From a bacterium (GTDB lineage Bacteria > Patescibacteriota > Saccharimonadia > Saccharimonadales > UBA4665), in NCBI GenBank assembly GCA_021799595.1, contig JAJZAF010000005.1:1-49636 (forward strand): 49,636 nt of DNA. The letters run 5' to 3'. Shown here in pieces: positions 7,122-15,308 of this stretch. The translations under genes and the position numbers were made by a program. The first letter of the stretch is position 1. Every line of letters begins with the position of its first letter. The notes under the pieces were generated by a model. The model searched no databases and was not told where the DNA came from. It saw only the letters and a program-made list of their open reading frames with translations.

Positions 7122-7949
7122 ATGGCTTATTCATGGGTAGATCTTCTTTGGCATCGGTTATTAAGGCGGCCGTACTATTTGGCGAAACCAATCGATGTTG
7201 GCTCTGGTCAGTTGGTAGTGTTACTTCATGGTATCGGTCGTAATGGTCAGACTTGGCAGTACTTGAGTGAAGCTTTAGCTGATCAACCGGTGCGAATAGT
7301 GGCTTTTGATTTACTCGGTTTCGGCGAGTCACCGAAGCCCGACTGGCTTGACTATACTGTTGACGATCACGTGGCAGCAGTAGTGCATAGCATAAAAAGA
7401 CTTCAACCGGTTGGGCCGTGTATCATTGTTGGTCACTCGATGGGCTGTTTGATTGCTGTACGGCTTGCTGCTAAGCGACCGGATCTAGTGAAGAACCTCC
7501 TGCTCTACCAGATGCCACTGCTGAAAGGATTGCCGAACAAACGCTCATATCGTCTGCGACTCAATGTGTATCAACGATTGTATGAACGGATATTACAGTA
7601 CCAGCCCGAAGCTATACACTCGCGACCAAAGCTCAGAGAACGTTTTGTGCACAGGTACATAAGTAAAGGGATAGATGCCGATAGCTGGCAGGCATATGTG
7701 AACAGCCTGACGAACACCGTCTATGAACAAACTGCTCCTGAGGACATACCACGAGTAACAGCACCCATGGACGTAATCTACGGCAGCCTGGACTTATTGG
7801 TAATTCGTGGCACCATCAAACATATTCACCATCGTTCACACTCGGAAAAATTACCAGTTGTACATACTATTCTAGCGTCGCACCGTATAACAAAGCGGGC
7901 CAGCCGGTTCCTCGCTGAGCGTATCATGTCGGCAACGTCTGATATATAA
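7122..7949 (+). CDS. Alpha/beta hydrolase
   Basis: A 275-residue alpha/beta-hydrolase-fold enzyme. The oxyanion-side HG motif is in VVLLHGIGRNGQTW, the nucleophile elbow reads GHSMG (about 105-109), an acid candidate lies in VIYGSLDLLV, and a late histidine in ILASHRITKRA completes the triad. The DLLGFGESPKPDW segment is typical of esterase, lipase or haloperoxidase-like members. No signal peptide is seen. An in-frame start at 7068 is possible, but the promoter sits between it and ATG 7122, so I use 7122. The substrate cannot be told from sequence. Confidence 0.88.
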   Translation: MAYSWVDLLWHRLLRRPYYLAKPIDVGSGQLVVLLHGIGRNGQTWQYLSEALADQPVRIVAFDLLGFGESPKPDWLDYTVDDHVAAVVHSIKRLQPVGPCIIVGHSMGCLIAVRLAAKRPDLVKNLLLYQMPLLKGLPNKRSYRLRLNVYQRLYERILQYQPEAIHSRPKLRERFVHRYISKGIDADSWQAYVNSLTNTVYEQTAPEDIPRVTAPMDVIYGSLDLLVIRGTIKHIHHRSHSEKLPVVHTILASHRITKRASRFLAERIMSATSDI

Positions 7950-8011
7950 AAATGGTACTGTTTTTTTGTGAGGTAAATCACTGAAATGAGATTGTTTTTG
8001 AGCATAATAGA

Positions 8012-8068
8012 CGTTGGAAGTGTGAGGCTTCCAAACGACCCGGCCGATATTCGCGCCGGGTCTTTTTT
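8012..8068 (+). ncRNA. Double hairpin ending in a terminator (possible small RNA or 3' UTR)
   Basis: TTGGAAG (8014-8020) pairs with CTTCCAA (8028-8034) around loop TGTGAGG, followed immediately by a GC-rich terminator. A CATAAT box at 8003-8008 could be a -10, but no convincing -35 was found, so this may only be the 3' UTR of the hydrolase gene. The loop sequence TGTGAGG recurs in the first hairpin of the small RNA near 5165. The rest of the 283-bp gap (7950-8232) shows no gene. Confidence 0.35.
8037..8068 (+). terminator. Strong intrinsic terminator
   Basis: GACCCGGC (8037-8044) and GCCGGGTC (8055-8062) form an 8-bp GC-rich stem followed by six T residues (8063-8068). It ends transcripts from the alpha/beta hydrolase gene or from a short RNA starting near 8012. 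Confidence 0.85.
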
Positions 8069-8232
8069 GCTTCATGATTGCTTGAATGTGCAAAGTGCTT
8101 GTTTCATACTATAGATAGTGATATATTACTTCTGTAATATAAAAATAAATACAGCAAACACTCATATACATAAGGTAAAGTAGAAAGACGACGTAGCAGT
8201 GTCGTTCTGCGCATGCGTTTTAGGGTAATCGA

Positions 8233-8997
8233 ATGAGCAATTCACCACTTCAGCAAAAAACAGTTCGTCCAGGTAGTCTTGTTGGCTATTCGTATTACTA
8301 CTCAAAACAAGATTCTCGTGTCCACGGTAAATCCAAAGAGAAGCCAAAACAGCATTCTCGTCGCTTTGGCAAATTTGTTTTTTTGCTCATTATGTTAGCT
8401 ATTATTGGTGGCGGTCTATGGGTTGGCAAGAAAGGTGCGACTAATTTTGTCGATAGCCTGCGTAAAGCAAATCAGGTTGTTATTAAATACAATGTTCCAA
8501 AAGAGAAGACAACCAAACCGCCACTGCCTGCACCGGCTGTCACTCCTACTGCTGCAGCACCGTCTACGAATAACTGCGCAGGGAATACTTTAAATGAGCT
8601 AGTACTCGTCAGTATCAGTCAGCGTCATCTATGGGCTTGTCAGTATAGTACGCAAGTGTACGATTCTCCAGTGGTGACAGGTATTTCTTATCTAGCCGCT
8701 GACTTAACGCCGGTCGGTACATATCACGTATATGCAAAAGAAACAGACCGCTATCTGACAGGTACAGATACTACCGGTAGTTGGGACGACTTCGTCCACT
8801 ATTGGATGCCGTTTTTGACAAATCAATATGGTGCGTATGGGCTTCATGATGCTACTTGGAGACCAGCTAACGCTTTTGGAAACATTAGTCCTGATTCATC
8901 CAACGCTTCTCACGGTTGCGTAGAACTACCTTTGAGTACTGCCAAATGGCTGTATGGCTGGGTTCAAATTGGCACGACTGTGACTATCGAGAGCTAG
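8233..8997 (+). CDS. Membrane-anchored L,D-transpeptidase (YkuD domain)
   Basis: A 254-residue cell-envelope enzyme expected to make 3-3 peptide cross-links in peptidoglycan or attach proteins to it. A basic N-terminus precedes one membrane span at about 47-66, then a Pro/Ala/Thr linker (95-115), then the YkuD domain. The active-site block has the upstream histidine in YGLHDATW and the catalytic motif SHGC at 226-229, followed by VELP where many relatives have VRL or VNV. The topology places the catalytic domain outside the membrane. Its stop codon overlaps that of the convergent gene at a CTAG tetranucleotide (8994-8997). Confidence 0.92.
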   Translation: MSNSPLQQKTVRPGSLVGYSYYYSKQDSRVHGKSKEKPKQHSRRFGKFVFLLIMLAIIGGGLWVGKKGATNFVDSLRKANQVVIKYNVPKEKTTKPPLPAPAVTPTAAAPSTNNCAGNTLNELVLVSISQRHLWACQYSTQVYDSPVVTGISYLAADLTPVGTYHVYAKETDRYLTGTDTTGSWDDFVHYWMPFLTNQYGAYGLHDATWRPANAFGNISPDSSNASHGCVELPLSTAKWLYGWVQIGTTVTIES

Positions 8998-9383
8998 ATG
9001 CCTTGTACATCTGGTTGAGAAAGAGAATTTTCAAGTTGTTGAATAATGGCATCATTTCTTTTATTGCTTGCGTGACGACGACGTCGGTGTAGATGTGCTG
9101 CGTAACGGACAGCCATTGTCAAGCCGATGGATACTATATCGCAAGCAGCTATGTTAAAAGGCGGTGTTCCAGCCTCCATTGGTTCATGTGGACTTATTGA
9201 TATCAGTGTTTGGGCGTGATGATTGTCCTTGGTTTCCGGTTTTTCCAAGTAGAGCACTCCGTATTCTACGACTGAACCCACAAAACCGATAATTGTGCCG
9301 ATTTCAAGGGCTCTTTTTTCCTTATCGGTCCAGAGAGTAAAGCTGGGCTCTTGACTTTGAAGCTGTTCTGGCTGGGGAACCAT
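8994..9383 (-). CDS. Small putative membrane protein, unknown function
   Basis: A 129-residue protein I do not recognise. It has two weakly hydrophobic stretches (ALEIGTIIGFVGSVVEYGVLY, cut here to its core IGTIIGFVGSVV, about 26-42; and FNIAACDIVSIGLTMAVRY, about 75-93), the second followed by an arginine-rich HRRRRH segment. This suggests a two-span inner-membrane protein. I chose ATG 9383 over a TTG 13 codons upstream because a TATATT box lies 10 nt before the ATG. It is divergent from rmuC and overlaps the L,D-transpeptidase stop by four bases. No functional inference is warranted. Confidence 0.6.
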   Translation of the reverse strand: MVPQPEQLQSQEPSFTLWTDKEKRALEIGTIIGFVGSVVEYGVLYLEKPETKDNHHAQTLISISPHEPMEAGTPPFNIAACDIVSIGLTMAVRYAAHLHRRRRHASNKRNDAIIQQLENSLSQPDVQGI

Positions 9384-9430
9384 ATTATGCTTAATATATA
9401 ACAAAATGGCAGGTTCACACAAAAATACCG

Positions 9431-9436
9431 TACAAT
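9431..9436 (+). promoter_or_regulatory. -10 box TACAAT for rmuC
   Basis: TACAAT abuts the first in-frame ATG (9437) but ends exactly 7 nt before the second ATG (9443). Transcription would start at the second, which decides the start codon. Confidence 0.6.
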
Positions 9437-9442
9437 ATGACT

Positions 9443-10522
9443 ATGCTTATAGCAGTCATTCTTTTGGGGGTAACAGCGGTTGTGTTGTTTAGTTTGCTGG
9501 TACTTCAATCAAAAAGTAAGCGAGGAAGTAGTGATGCTGCACTCCTGATCAAACAAGATCTTACCCAACTCAGCAATGATATCGGTAAGCTTAAGGAAGG
9601 GTTGCAGGAACAGCTTGGCGAACGCTTTGAGAAGAACCAAGCAATGATGATGAACAGTCTACAAAAACAATTTTCTGAAAGCAGCAAGATTATTACTGAG
9701 GTGACCAAAAATTTAACAGAGTTAAAAGAATCAAATAAACAGGTCATGAATATTACTGATGAGTTGAAAGTCTTGCAAAATGTGCTTGGTAACCCAAAAC
9801 AACGTGGCGTGCTTGGAGAGTACTTGCTGAACCAATTGCTTGAGAATGTCCTACCGCCAGATCGTTTTGAGTTGCAGCATCGCTTCAAGGATGGAGAGAT
9901 CGTCGATGCAGTCATCTTTTTAGACAAGCACAAAATGTTGCCAGTCGATAGTAAATTCAGTGTTGAGAACTATAATCGCATTATTGAGGCTAAGGATAAG
10001 CAGACTAAAGAAACGATTGTTCGCCAGTTTAAAGCTGATCTGAAAAATAGGATTGATGAAACGGCAAAATATATCCGGACAGATGAAGGTACCATGGATT
10101 TTGCTTTCATGTTTATCCCATCGGAAGCAATTTATTACGATTTGCTCGTGAACAAGGTAGGGACCAGCCAGACTAGTGCGCGCGATCTCATCGAGTATGC
10201 CTTTCGATCAAAAAAAGTTATTATTGTCAGCCCGACATCCTTCATGGCGTACCTGCAGACAGTCTTACAAGGACTTCGCGGGTTGCAGATTGAAGAACAG
10301 GCTAAAGAAATTCAGCTTAGGGTTGGACGGCTTGGCAATCACATTGCTGCTTACGAAACCTACATGCAGAAGCTTGGTAGCTCACTTGGCGTGACTGTTG
10401 GCCATTACAATACGGCCCATAAGGAGTTAAAAAAGATAGACAAAGATGTCATCAAGATTTCTAATAACTCTCCAGGAGTAGAACCGCTTCTGTTGGACCG
10501 ACCTATGACAGATAATGATTAA
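9443..10522 (+). CDS. rmuC: RmuC-family DNA recombination protein
   Basis: A 359-residue RmuC protein, a family with a PD-(D/E)XK-like nuclease core that limits recombination at inverted repeats. A membrane-like N-terminal segment (LIAVILLGVTAVVLFSLLVL) is followed by a coiled coil (about 30-110) and the RmuC core with GNPKQRGVLGEYLLNQLLE, DAVIFLDKHKMLPVDSKF and FMFIPSEAIYYDLL. Full length. The second ATG is favoured by the promoter spacing. The stop overlaps that of leuA within a TTAA tetranucleotide, and no terminator separates the two converging genes. Confidence 0.93.
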   Translation: MLIAVILLGVTAVVLFSLLVLQSKSKRGSSDAALLIKQDLTQLSNDIGKLKEGLQEQLGERFEKNQAMMMNSLQKQFSESSKIITEVTKNLTELKESNKQVMNITDELKVLQNVLGNPKQRGVLGEYLLNQLLENVLPPDRFELQHRFKDGEIVDAVIFLDKHKMLPVDSKFSVENYNRIIEAKDKQTKETIVRQFKADLKNRIDETAKYIRTDEGTMDFAFMFIPSEAIYYDLLVNKVGTSQTSARDLIEYAFRSKKVIIVSPTSFMAYLQTVLQGLRGLQIEEQAKEIQLRVGRLGNHIAAYETYMQKLGSSLGVTVGHYNTAHKELKKIDKDVIKISNNSPGVEPLLLDRPMTDND

Positions 10523-12075
10523 CATGAACTATTGGCTGACTTATTATCTGTAGCGGCTTGATGGAGAGCGTCCAGATATGCCCAGGCTGATGCTTCAAGA
10601 GTATCTGTTGAAATACTGCGGCCAATAATATTCTGCCCATTTACATTCAATATGACGCGTACTTCACCGACTGCCTCTTGGCCGCTACTCATTGGAGTAA
10701 GGGTATAACACATCAGCTCATAATCGGTATCAGTGGCGCGGCTGATAGCAGTAAATAACGCATCAATTGGTCCATCAAGCTCATGATAATGTGATGGGTC
10801 GGCAATAATGGTTTGCTCCGATCCGCCGGGTAAAACTACTCGAACAGTGGCCTGTTTGCTGTCAGACGAGGATTCAACGCCAAAGTGACTGAGGCGATAA
10901 GAACATTCTTCACGTCTTTGTACATCTTCGGCAATCAGCAGCATAAGCTCGGGGGATACACCTTTAGTATGATCTGCGATCTCTTTAAATCGCTTAAAAA
11001 CCTGCCTAAAATAGTTTGGCTCAAAAGCGTCATGTTGTTCGAGAAAATTACGAACTGCGTGTCGGCCGGAATGTTTGCCCAGAGCAATATTTGGGTCGTC
11101 AAAACCGAGCGTTGCTGGATCGATAATCTCGTACGTGGTACGTTCTTTCAATACTCCATCTTGATGTATGCCCGACTCGTGCTTAAAGGCATTGCTACCA
11201 ACAATAGCTTTATTTGGCTGGATAACATATCCCGTTAGCCGTGACACCAGACGGCTTGTCCGAGCGATTTCAGATAAAATAACACTAGTACTCAATCCAT
11301 AATGGTCGGCCCGTGTCTTAATCGCGACCACAATCTCTTCGAGGGCAGTATTGCCGGCTCGTTCGCCGATACCATTGATGGTTCCTTCAATCTGTCTGGC
11401 ACCTTGCCTCACGCCTTCTAAAGAATTGGCTACAGCAAGACCTAAATCGTTATGGCAGTGAACTGAGAGTACTACTTTATGAAGGTCAGGCACTCGTTCA
11501 TACAGACGTTGTATAAGCTCACCGTATTCGTGTGGCTGGGCAGAGCCGACAGTGTCGGGAATGTTGATAGTAGTAGCTCCTTCATCAAGAGCTATCTGAA
11601 TCACTTCAGCTGTAAAGTCTATATTTGCTCGAGTCGCATCCATAGGTGAGAACTGAACATCATCAACAAGTGATCTGGCTATGGCAACAGCTGCTCGAGC
11701 CTGGCCTTTAACATCTTCTTCACTAGCGTGCAGTTGATGAGTCATGTGAATCTCAGACGTAGATATGAAGGTATGAATTCTGGGGTGTTCAGAATCTCGA
11801 ATTGAATCATAGGCTCTTTGAATGTCCTCGCTTTGGGTTCTTGCTAAAGCGCAGATAGCTGGTCCTTCAACCTCTCGTGCTATAGCTTGCACTGCTGCAA
11901 AGTCCCCCTCTGATGTAATTGGAAAACCAGCCTCTATAATATCTACCCCAAAACGATTAAGCTGATTGGCAATTTCTAGTTTCTCAGCGGGACTCAAAGC
12001 AATGCGGGGAGACTGTTCTCCATCTCGCAAAGTGGTGTCAAAGATTTTAACGTGATTGTCTATAGCTTCACTCAT
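10519..12075 (-). CDS. leuA: 2-isopropylmalate synthase
   Basis: A 518-residue LeuA that condenses acetyl-CoA with 2-oxoisovalerate, the first committed step of leucine synthesis. The HMGL-like TIM barrel carries [11 protein letters not shown] near residue 13, [13 protein letters not shown] (metal-binding histidines), [14 protein letters not shown] and the [14 protein letters not shown] region. The C-terminal LeuA dimerisation/allosteric domain (about 395-505) is intact, which favours true isopropylmalate synthase over homocitrate or citramalate synthase. It has a good Shine-Dalgarno (AAGGAG) 5 nt upstream and a leucine attenuator in its leader. No leuBCD or ilv genes lie in this window, so the rest of the pathway must be elsewhere or missing. 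Confidence 0.95.
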   Translation of the reverse strand: MSEAIDNHVKIFDTTLRDGEQSPRIALSPAEKLEIANQLNRFGVDIIEAGFPITSEGDFAAVQAIAREVEGPAICALARTQSEDIQRAYDSIRDSEHPRIHTFISTSEIHMTHQLHASEEDVKGQARAAVAIARSLVDDVQFSPMDATRANIDFTAEVIQIALDEGATTINIPDTVGSAQPHEYGELIQRLYERVPDLHKVVLSVHCHNDLGLAVANSLEGVRQGARQIEGTINGIGERAGNTALEEIVVAIKTRADHYGLSTSVILSEIARTSRLVSRLTGYVIQPNKAIVGSNAFKHESGIHQDGVLKERTTYEIIDPATLGFDDPNIALGKHSGRHAVRNFLEQHDAFEPNYFRQVFKRFKEIADHTKGVSPELMLLIAEDVQRREECSYRLSHFGVESSSDSKQATVRVVLPGGSEQTIIADPSHYHELDGPIDALFTAISRATDTDYELMCYTLTPMSSGQEAVGEVRVILNVNGQNIIGRSISTDTLEASAWAYLDALHQAATDNKSANSSC

Positions 12076-12100
12076 AACTTCTCCTTTATACTTGGTTAGA

Positions 12101-12132
12101 AAATAAAAACAGGCTTCTTGGTTGAAGCCTGT
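12101..12132 (-). terminator. Attenuator terminator of the leuA leader
   Basis: On the minus strand ACAGGCTTC (12124-12132) and GAAGCCTGT (12109-12117) form a perfect 9-bp stem with loop AACCAA, followed by a T-rich run (12101-12108). It stands between the leader peptide and leuA and would stop transcription when leucine is plentiful. Confidence 0.9.
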
Positions 12133-12191
12133 AGGTTTTGGCTGTACTAAGGAGCGCGTTAACGTTTGTGTTGCGCTTTGGCTTCAACCAA
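12118..12191 (-). promoter_or_regulatory. Antiterminator pairing of the leuA attenuator
   Basis: TTGGTTGAAGCC in leader codons 23-26 (12180-12191) is a perfect 12-base complement of GGCTTCAACCAA (12118-12129), which makes up most of the 5' arm and all of the loop of the terminator. The same leader segment can instead pair with GCTTCA just upstream (codons 20-22). This is the 1:2 / 2:3 / 3:4 arrangement of a translation-controlled attenuator. Confidence 0.85.
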
Positions 12192-12257
12192 ACTGAAGCA
12201 CAGCCCACTAAGGCCGAGGAGGAGTTGGTTGAATTGCTTCTTTACATGTATCGCCAT
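12159..12257 (-). CDS. leuL: Leucine-rich leader peptide of leuA
   Basis: A 32-codon ORF from ATG 12257 to TAA 12159-12161, encoding a peptide with six leucines between codons 12 and 23: three consecutive CTC codons, then CTT, CTG and TTG (segment QLLLGLSGLCFSL). Ribosome stalling on these codons would cover the first attenuator segment and let codons 23-26 pair with the terminator, so leuA is transcribed when Leu-tRNA is scarce. A promoter with TAGCCT ending 8 nt before the ATG makes the peptide mRNA leaderless. The symbol is by analogy to enterobacterial leuL; the peptide sequence is not homologous. Confidence 0.85.
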   Translation of the reverse strand: MAIHVKKQFNQLLLGLSGLCFSLVEAKAQHKR

Positions 12258-12264
12258 GAGGTCT

Positions 12265-12294
12265 AGGCTAGCATAGATATTTTGTGTGTGTCAA
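12265..12294 (-). promoter_or_regulatory. Promoter TTGACA-18-TAGCCT for the leuA leader
   Basis: A perfect -35 TTGACA (12289-12294), an 18-nt spacer and -10 TAGCCT (12265-12270) end 8 nt before the leader-peptide ATG. Confidence 0.7.
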
Positions 12295-12325
12295 AAGTTT
12301 TTTCAGAGAAAATAATGAAGTAAAA

Positions 12326-13684
12326 TCATGAGCTTTCTTTAGGTGTTTTTGAGGGGACTTTATCCATTTTCAGGAGGTCAATAGCAAGAGCGGCTGTCCA
12401 AGAAAAGTGATTGGCACCAGCCGGTTCACCGGTGTAAGGATCGAAGTATTCATAAAAATCAGATTCTTTGACCATGGTTAGCGTACTTTGTTTGAGTTTT
12501 TCAGCCTGTTCATGAAAGCCATAACGCCCTAACCCATCTATAATGAGCCAGTTAATGTTAACCCAAGTTGGGCCTTGCCAATATAGTTTTGGCCGAAACC
12601 AAGGAGAGTCTACGGGTACGCTAGGGACAGGAAAAGGTGGGCCAAAGTGGTGCCGGCTCTCTATAAGTTCAACTAAGTGGGCAGCTCGCTCCTTGGAGAT
12701 GGTACCAGCATATAGAGGCAGCAGCGTGGCCACACTCGGTGTTTTTAGGAGACGGTGGGTGATAAAGTCTCGTGAATAGTATTGGGCGGTTGAGGGGTCC
12801 CAAAGCTCGTCGAGTGCTCTCTCGGTTTTTTTCATACTTTTTTCGAGCTCGGCAGGCAGATCTACTTGCAACGATTTGGCAATATCTCTGAGGTGTTTAT
12901 TGGCACGAATAAATATACAGTTAAAGTTAAGATCTTCAATGGCAAAAAGAGAATGATCGAGAATTTTATTGATATCGAAGGCCTTGCGACGCAGACGAAG
13001 CTGGATGTTAAACATAGCCAACGATTCTATAGCTGAGAAACGTTGATCCATTGGCACGGAGCGCGTATCGCGTCGAAAAAAATTAACCACTGAACTTAAA
13101 TGCCATTTCTCAATCAGGCGGATCCAGAGCGGCATAAGATGTTCGTGCAGTTCAGAAATCCAGGGCGGAGTATTGTCTAAACCGGTTTCCCACGGATGGA
13201 TCTGCAGTACAAGGCCTTCACGATGCGGGTCGCGTTCCGTATACAGCCAACTGTGGTACCGTACCAGGGCCGGATACATCATGCTGTACCAAAGCCGACG
13301 CTCGGACCAAGACAGCTTTTCACCAACACGTACCACAGCTTCTGCTAGCATCGGGGGCTGGGTGATGCCGGTGGTGGTAACGTCGTTTGGGGCAAAGGGA
13401 TTAAGCCAACTTCGCCAGAGATTGCGATCAGTCCGGTAAATAGGATCGTCGCGAAAAATAATATTTGGCAACATGCCATTATGCCATTGCCCTCGCAATA
13501 AACTAACGAGTTCGGTTTTGGCTCGTTCTTCATCAATATGCCTAAGCCCGATGGCAATAAAACAGCTATCCCATAACCACTGGTGAGGGTAAAGGTTGTG
13601 GGCTGGCTGCGTGTAATTTCCCCTGTCGTTTAAGGTGAGAATGTCGGCGGCTCTTTTCAGTAAGTTCGGAGTTTTGTCGCTCAT
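12326..13684 (-). CDS. GH63-like glycoside hydrolase (mannosylglycerate hydrolase-type (alpha/alpha)6 barrel)
   Basis: A 452-residue enzyme resembling mannosylglycerate/glucosylglycerate hydrolases and trehalase-like GH63 proteins. Recognisable blocks are WLWDSCF (36-42), LRGQWHNGMLPNI, HPWETGLDNTP (163-173), YWQGPTWVNINW near 365, and FYEYFDPYTGEPAGANHFSW near 412-431. The catalytic acid/base pair is expected among D39, the acid of the HPWETG block and the E of the final block. No signal peptide is seen, so a cytoplasmic substrate such as a glycosylated compatible solute or a short oligosaccharide is inferred. It starts leaderless from a TATACT box. It lies downstream of yajQ on the same strand but has its own promoter. 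Confidence 0.88.
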   Translation of the reverse strand: MSDKTPNLLKRAADILTLNDRGNYTQPAHNLYPHQWLWDSCFIAIGLRHIDEERAKTELVSLLRGQWHNGMLPNIIFRDDPIYRTDRNLWRSWLNPFAPNDVTTTGITQPPMLAEAVVRVGEKLSWSERRLWYSMMYPALVRYHSWLYTERDPHREGLVLQIHPWETGLDNTPPWISELHEHLMPLWIRLIEKWHLSSVVNFFRRDTRSVPMDQRFSAIESLAMFNIQLRLRRKAFDINKILDHSLFAIEDLNFNCIFIRANKHLRDIAKSLQVDLPAELEKSMKKTERALDELWDPSTAQYYSRDFITHRLLKTPSVATLLPLYAGTISKERAAHLVELIESRHHFGPPFPVPSVPVDSPWFRPKLYWQGPTWVNINWLIIDGLGRYGFHEQAEKLKQSTLTMVKESDFYEYFDPYTGEPAGANHFSWTAALAIDLLKMDKVPSKTPKESS

Positions 13685-13690
13685 AGACTT

Positions 13691-13696
13691 AGTATA
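13691..13696 (-). promoter_or_regulatory. -10 box TATACT for the GH63-like gene
   Basis: Minus-strand TATACT whose end is 7 nt from the ATG at 13684, predicting a leaderless mRNA inside the 30-bp gap after yajQ. Confidence 0.6.
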
Positions 13697-13714
13697 GCGC
13701 GGACGGTGACGGTT

Positions 13715-14212
13715 TTAACGGTAGTTTGTAAACTGCAGCGGGAAATCGAAGTCAACCGTTTTTAGGAGACCGATAACAGACTGCAAATCATTTTTGCTGG
13801 GACTTGTTACCCGTATGCTATCACCTTGAATAGATGTTTTAATTCTAGGGAATTGAGAATTAATTTGTTTAGTAATCTGTTTAGCCTGTTCGTGGTTCAA
13901 ACCGTGTTTAAGAGGCACCTTTTTTATGGCTTTCAGATTACTCTCTTCGATACCCTGACTAGTATCAAGTAATTTCTGACTTTGAGAGCGGGTAGCTAAT
14001 TTTTTTCTGACTATGTCAATAATGGCCTCAATTTGCCACTCTCCTGCTCCGGTAATGAGAAGTGTGGTTTTATCGCTGCCATTCCAGTCAATAGCGGCGG
14101 GGGTATTCTTGAAGTCATAGCGGTTCATAATTTCTCGACGCGTTTGATCGAACACGTTATTTATTTCAGCTTTGTCGTAATCACTGACGATATCAAAAGA
14201 AAAAACAGACAT
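13715..14212 (-). CDS. yajQ: YajQ-family nucleotide-binding protein
   Basis: A 165-residue YajQ/UPF0234 protein with two ferredoxin-like domains. The start MSVFSFDIVSDYDKAEINNV, the RREIMNRYDFKN block and the late VTSPSKNDLQSVIGLLK block are all family hallmarks. Members bind nucleotides, including cyclic di-GMP in some Gammaproteobacteria; whether this one does is unknown. Full length. A TACTAT box ends 8 nt before the ATG. It is divergent from pheS across a 61-bp intergenic region. Confidence 0.93.
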   Translation of the reverse strand: MSVFSFDIVSDYDKAEINNVFDQTRREIMNRYDFKNTPAAIDWNGSDKTTLLITGAGEWQIEAIIDIVRKKLATRSQSQKLLDTSQGIEESNLKAIKKVPLKHGLNHEQAKQITKQINSQFPRIKTSIQGDSIRVTSPSKNDLQSVIGLLKTVDFDFPLQFTNYR

Positions 14213-14219
14213 TATTCCT

Positions 14220-14225
14220 ATAGTA
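14220..14225 (-). promoter_or_regulatory. -10 box TACTAT for yajQ
   Basis: Minus-strand TACTAT whose end is 8 nt from the yajQ ATG; a leaderless start is predicted. Confidence 0.5.
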
Positions 14226-14252
14226 CCCTTTTATAAAAGGCGAAGACAACTT

Positions 14253-14261
14253 TGGTACAAT
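14253..14261 (+). promoter_or_regulatory. Extended -10 TGGTACAAT for the pheS operon
   Basis: The exact nonamer TGGTACAAT, also found before gatC, galU and dnaE. It ends 13 nt before the pheS ATG, leaving a leader of about 6 nt without a Shine-Dalgarno. Confidence 0.6.
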
Positions 14262-14273
14262 TGTCTTACAGCT

Positions 14274-15308
14274 ATGATTGACCAGAAACTGGTAAATGAT
14301 TTAAAGAAGCGAGCCGAAGCTGGCGATAGCTCAGTGCTTCGCAGTCGAGAACTAAAGGGCTTATTTGATCAACTCAAAAGTTTGCCAGAAGATGAGCGAA
14401 AAGATTATGGGCAGACAGTTAATAGGCTGAGACAGGAACTGAGTGAGCTGATTGCGTCGGCTGCAGCGAAGCCTGAACCCCTACCTCCAATCGACATTAC
14501 GGCACCGTTTGCAGCTAATACGCCGCCAGATAAAAGGCCGCGACTGCTCGATATGGACAAAGGCAGCCGCCATCCTTTAATGACAGAATTAGATTATATC
14601 CTCGATATTTTTTATCGGATGGGTTTTACAGCTGTAGAATCACGAGAGATTGATGATGATTTCCATATGTTCACCAGTCTGAATTTTCCTGTTGGTCACC
14701 CAGCTCGCGATGATTATGATACCTTCATGACTGTTCAGACAGATAAGAACGGACAGCCGTTTATTGCGCCGGCACATACCAGTACCATGCAACATCGGGT
14801 GCTCAAAGAGCAGAAAGAGAAACTAGAAAAAGGCCAATTTATTGCGGCGGTGATTCCTGGCCGAGTTTTTCGTAACGAAGATCTTGATGCGCGGCACGAG
14901 CATACTTTTTACCAACTGGAAGGTATATATGTGGGTGAAGGTGTACACACCGGCCAACTCATTGCGACCCTGAAAACATGGCTCAATAGCTATTACCATA
15001 AAGAAGTTAATGTAAAGATCCAGCCGTTTTATTTTCCCTTTACCGAACCGAGCTTCGAGTTTGCCGCTAGCTGCATTTTCTGTAACCAGAAAGGCTGTCA
15101 TATCTGCAGTTACTCCGGCTGGATTGAGCTTGGCGGTTGTGGCATGATTCACCCGAATGTCTTGAGAGCTGCTGATATAGATACGGAGCGCTACACTGGC
15201 TTTGCCTGGGGCTTTGGTATTGAACGCCTGGTAATGCTGAAATATAACGTGGAAGATGTCCGTTATTTTGAGTCAGCACGGCTAGATTTCTTGAGGCAGT
15301 TTTCATGA
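14274..15308 (+). CDS. pheS: Phenylalanyl-tRNA synthetase alpha subunit
   Basis: A 344-residue class II aminoacyl-tRNA synthetase subunit that activates phenylalanine with PheT. A short coiled N-terminus is followed by the catalytic core: HPLMTELDYILDIFYRMGF, HTSTMQHRVL, GRVFRNEDLDARHEHTFYQ (motif 2) and WGFGIERLVMLKY (motif 3). Between motifs 2 and 3 four cysteines at 267, 270, 275 and 278 (C-x2-C-x4-C-x2-C) precede GWIELGGCGMIHPNVL; this probable zinc knuckle occurs in some CPR and other lineages but not in E. coli PheS. The stop overlaps the next gene (ATGA), indicating translational coupling. Confidence 0.96.
   Translation: MIDQKLVNDLKKRAEAGDSSVLRSRELKGLFDQLKSLPEDERKDYGQTVNRLRQELSELIASAAAKPEPLPPIDITAPFAANTPPDKRPRLLDMDKGSRHPLMTELDYILDIFYRMGFTAVESREIDDDFHMFTSLNFPVGHPARDDYDTFMTVQTDKNGQPFIAPAHTSTMQHRVLKEQKEKLEKGQFIAAVIPGRVFRNEDLDARHEHTFYQLEGIYVGEGVHTGQLIATLKTWLNSYYHKEVNVKIQPFYFPFTEPSFEFAASCIFCNQKGCHICSYSGWIELGGCGMIHPNVLRAADIDTERYTGFAWGFGIERLVMLKYNVEDVRYFESARLDFLRQFS

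Noticed and set aside
8021-8027. TGTGAGG loops as CsrA/RsmA binding sites
   Set aside because: The CsrA core is a GGA in the loop (AnGGA); these loops lack it.
9505-9933. 142-codon minus-strand ORF inside rmuC
   Set aside because: Low-complexity Ser/Leu/Phe-rich translation opposite a clearly conserved gene; a shadow frame.
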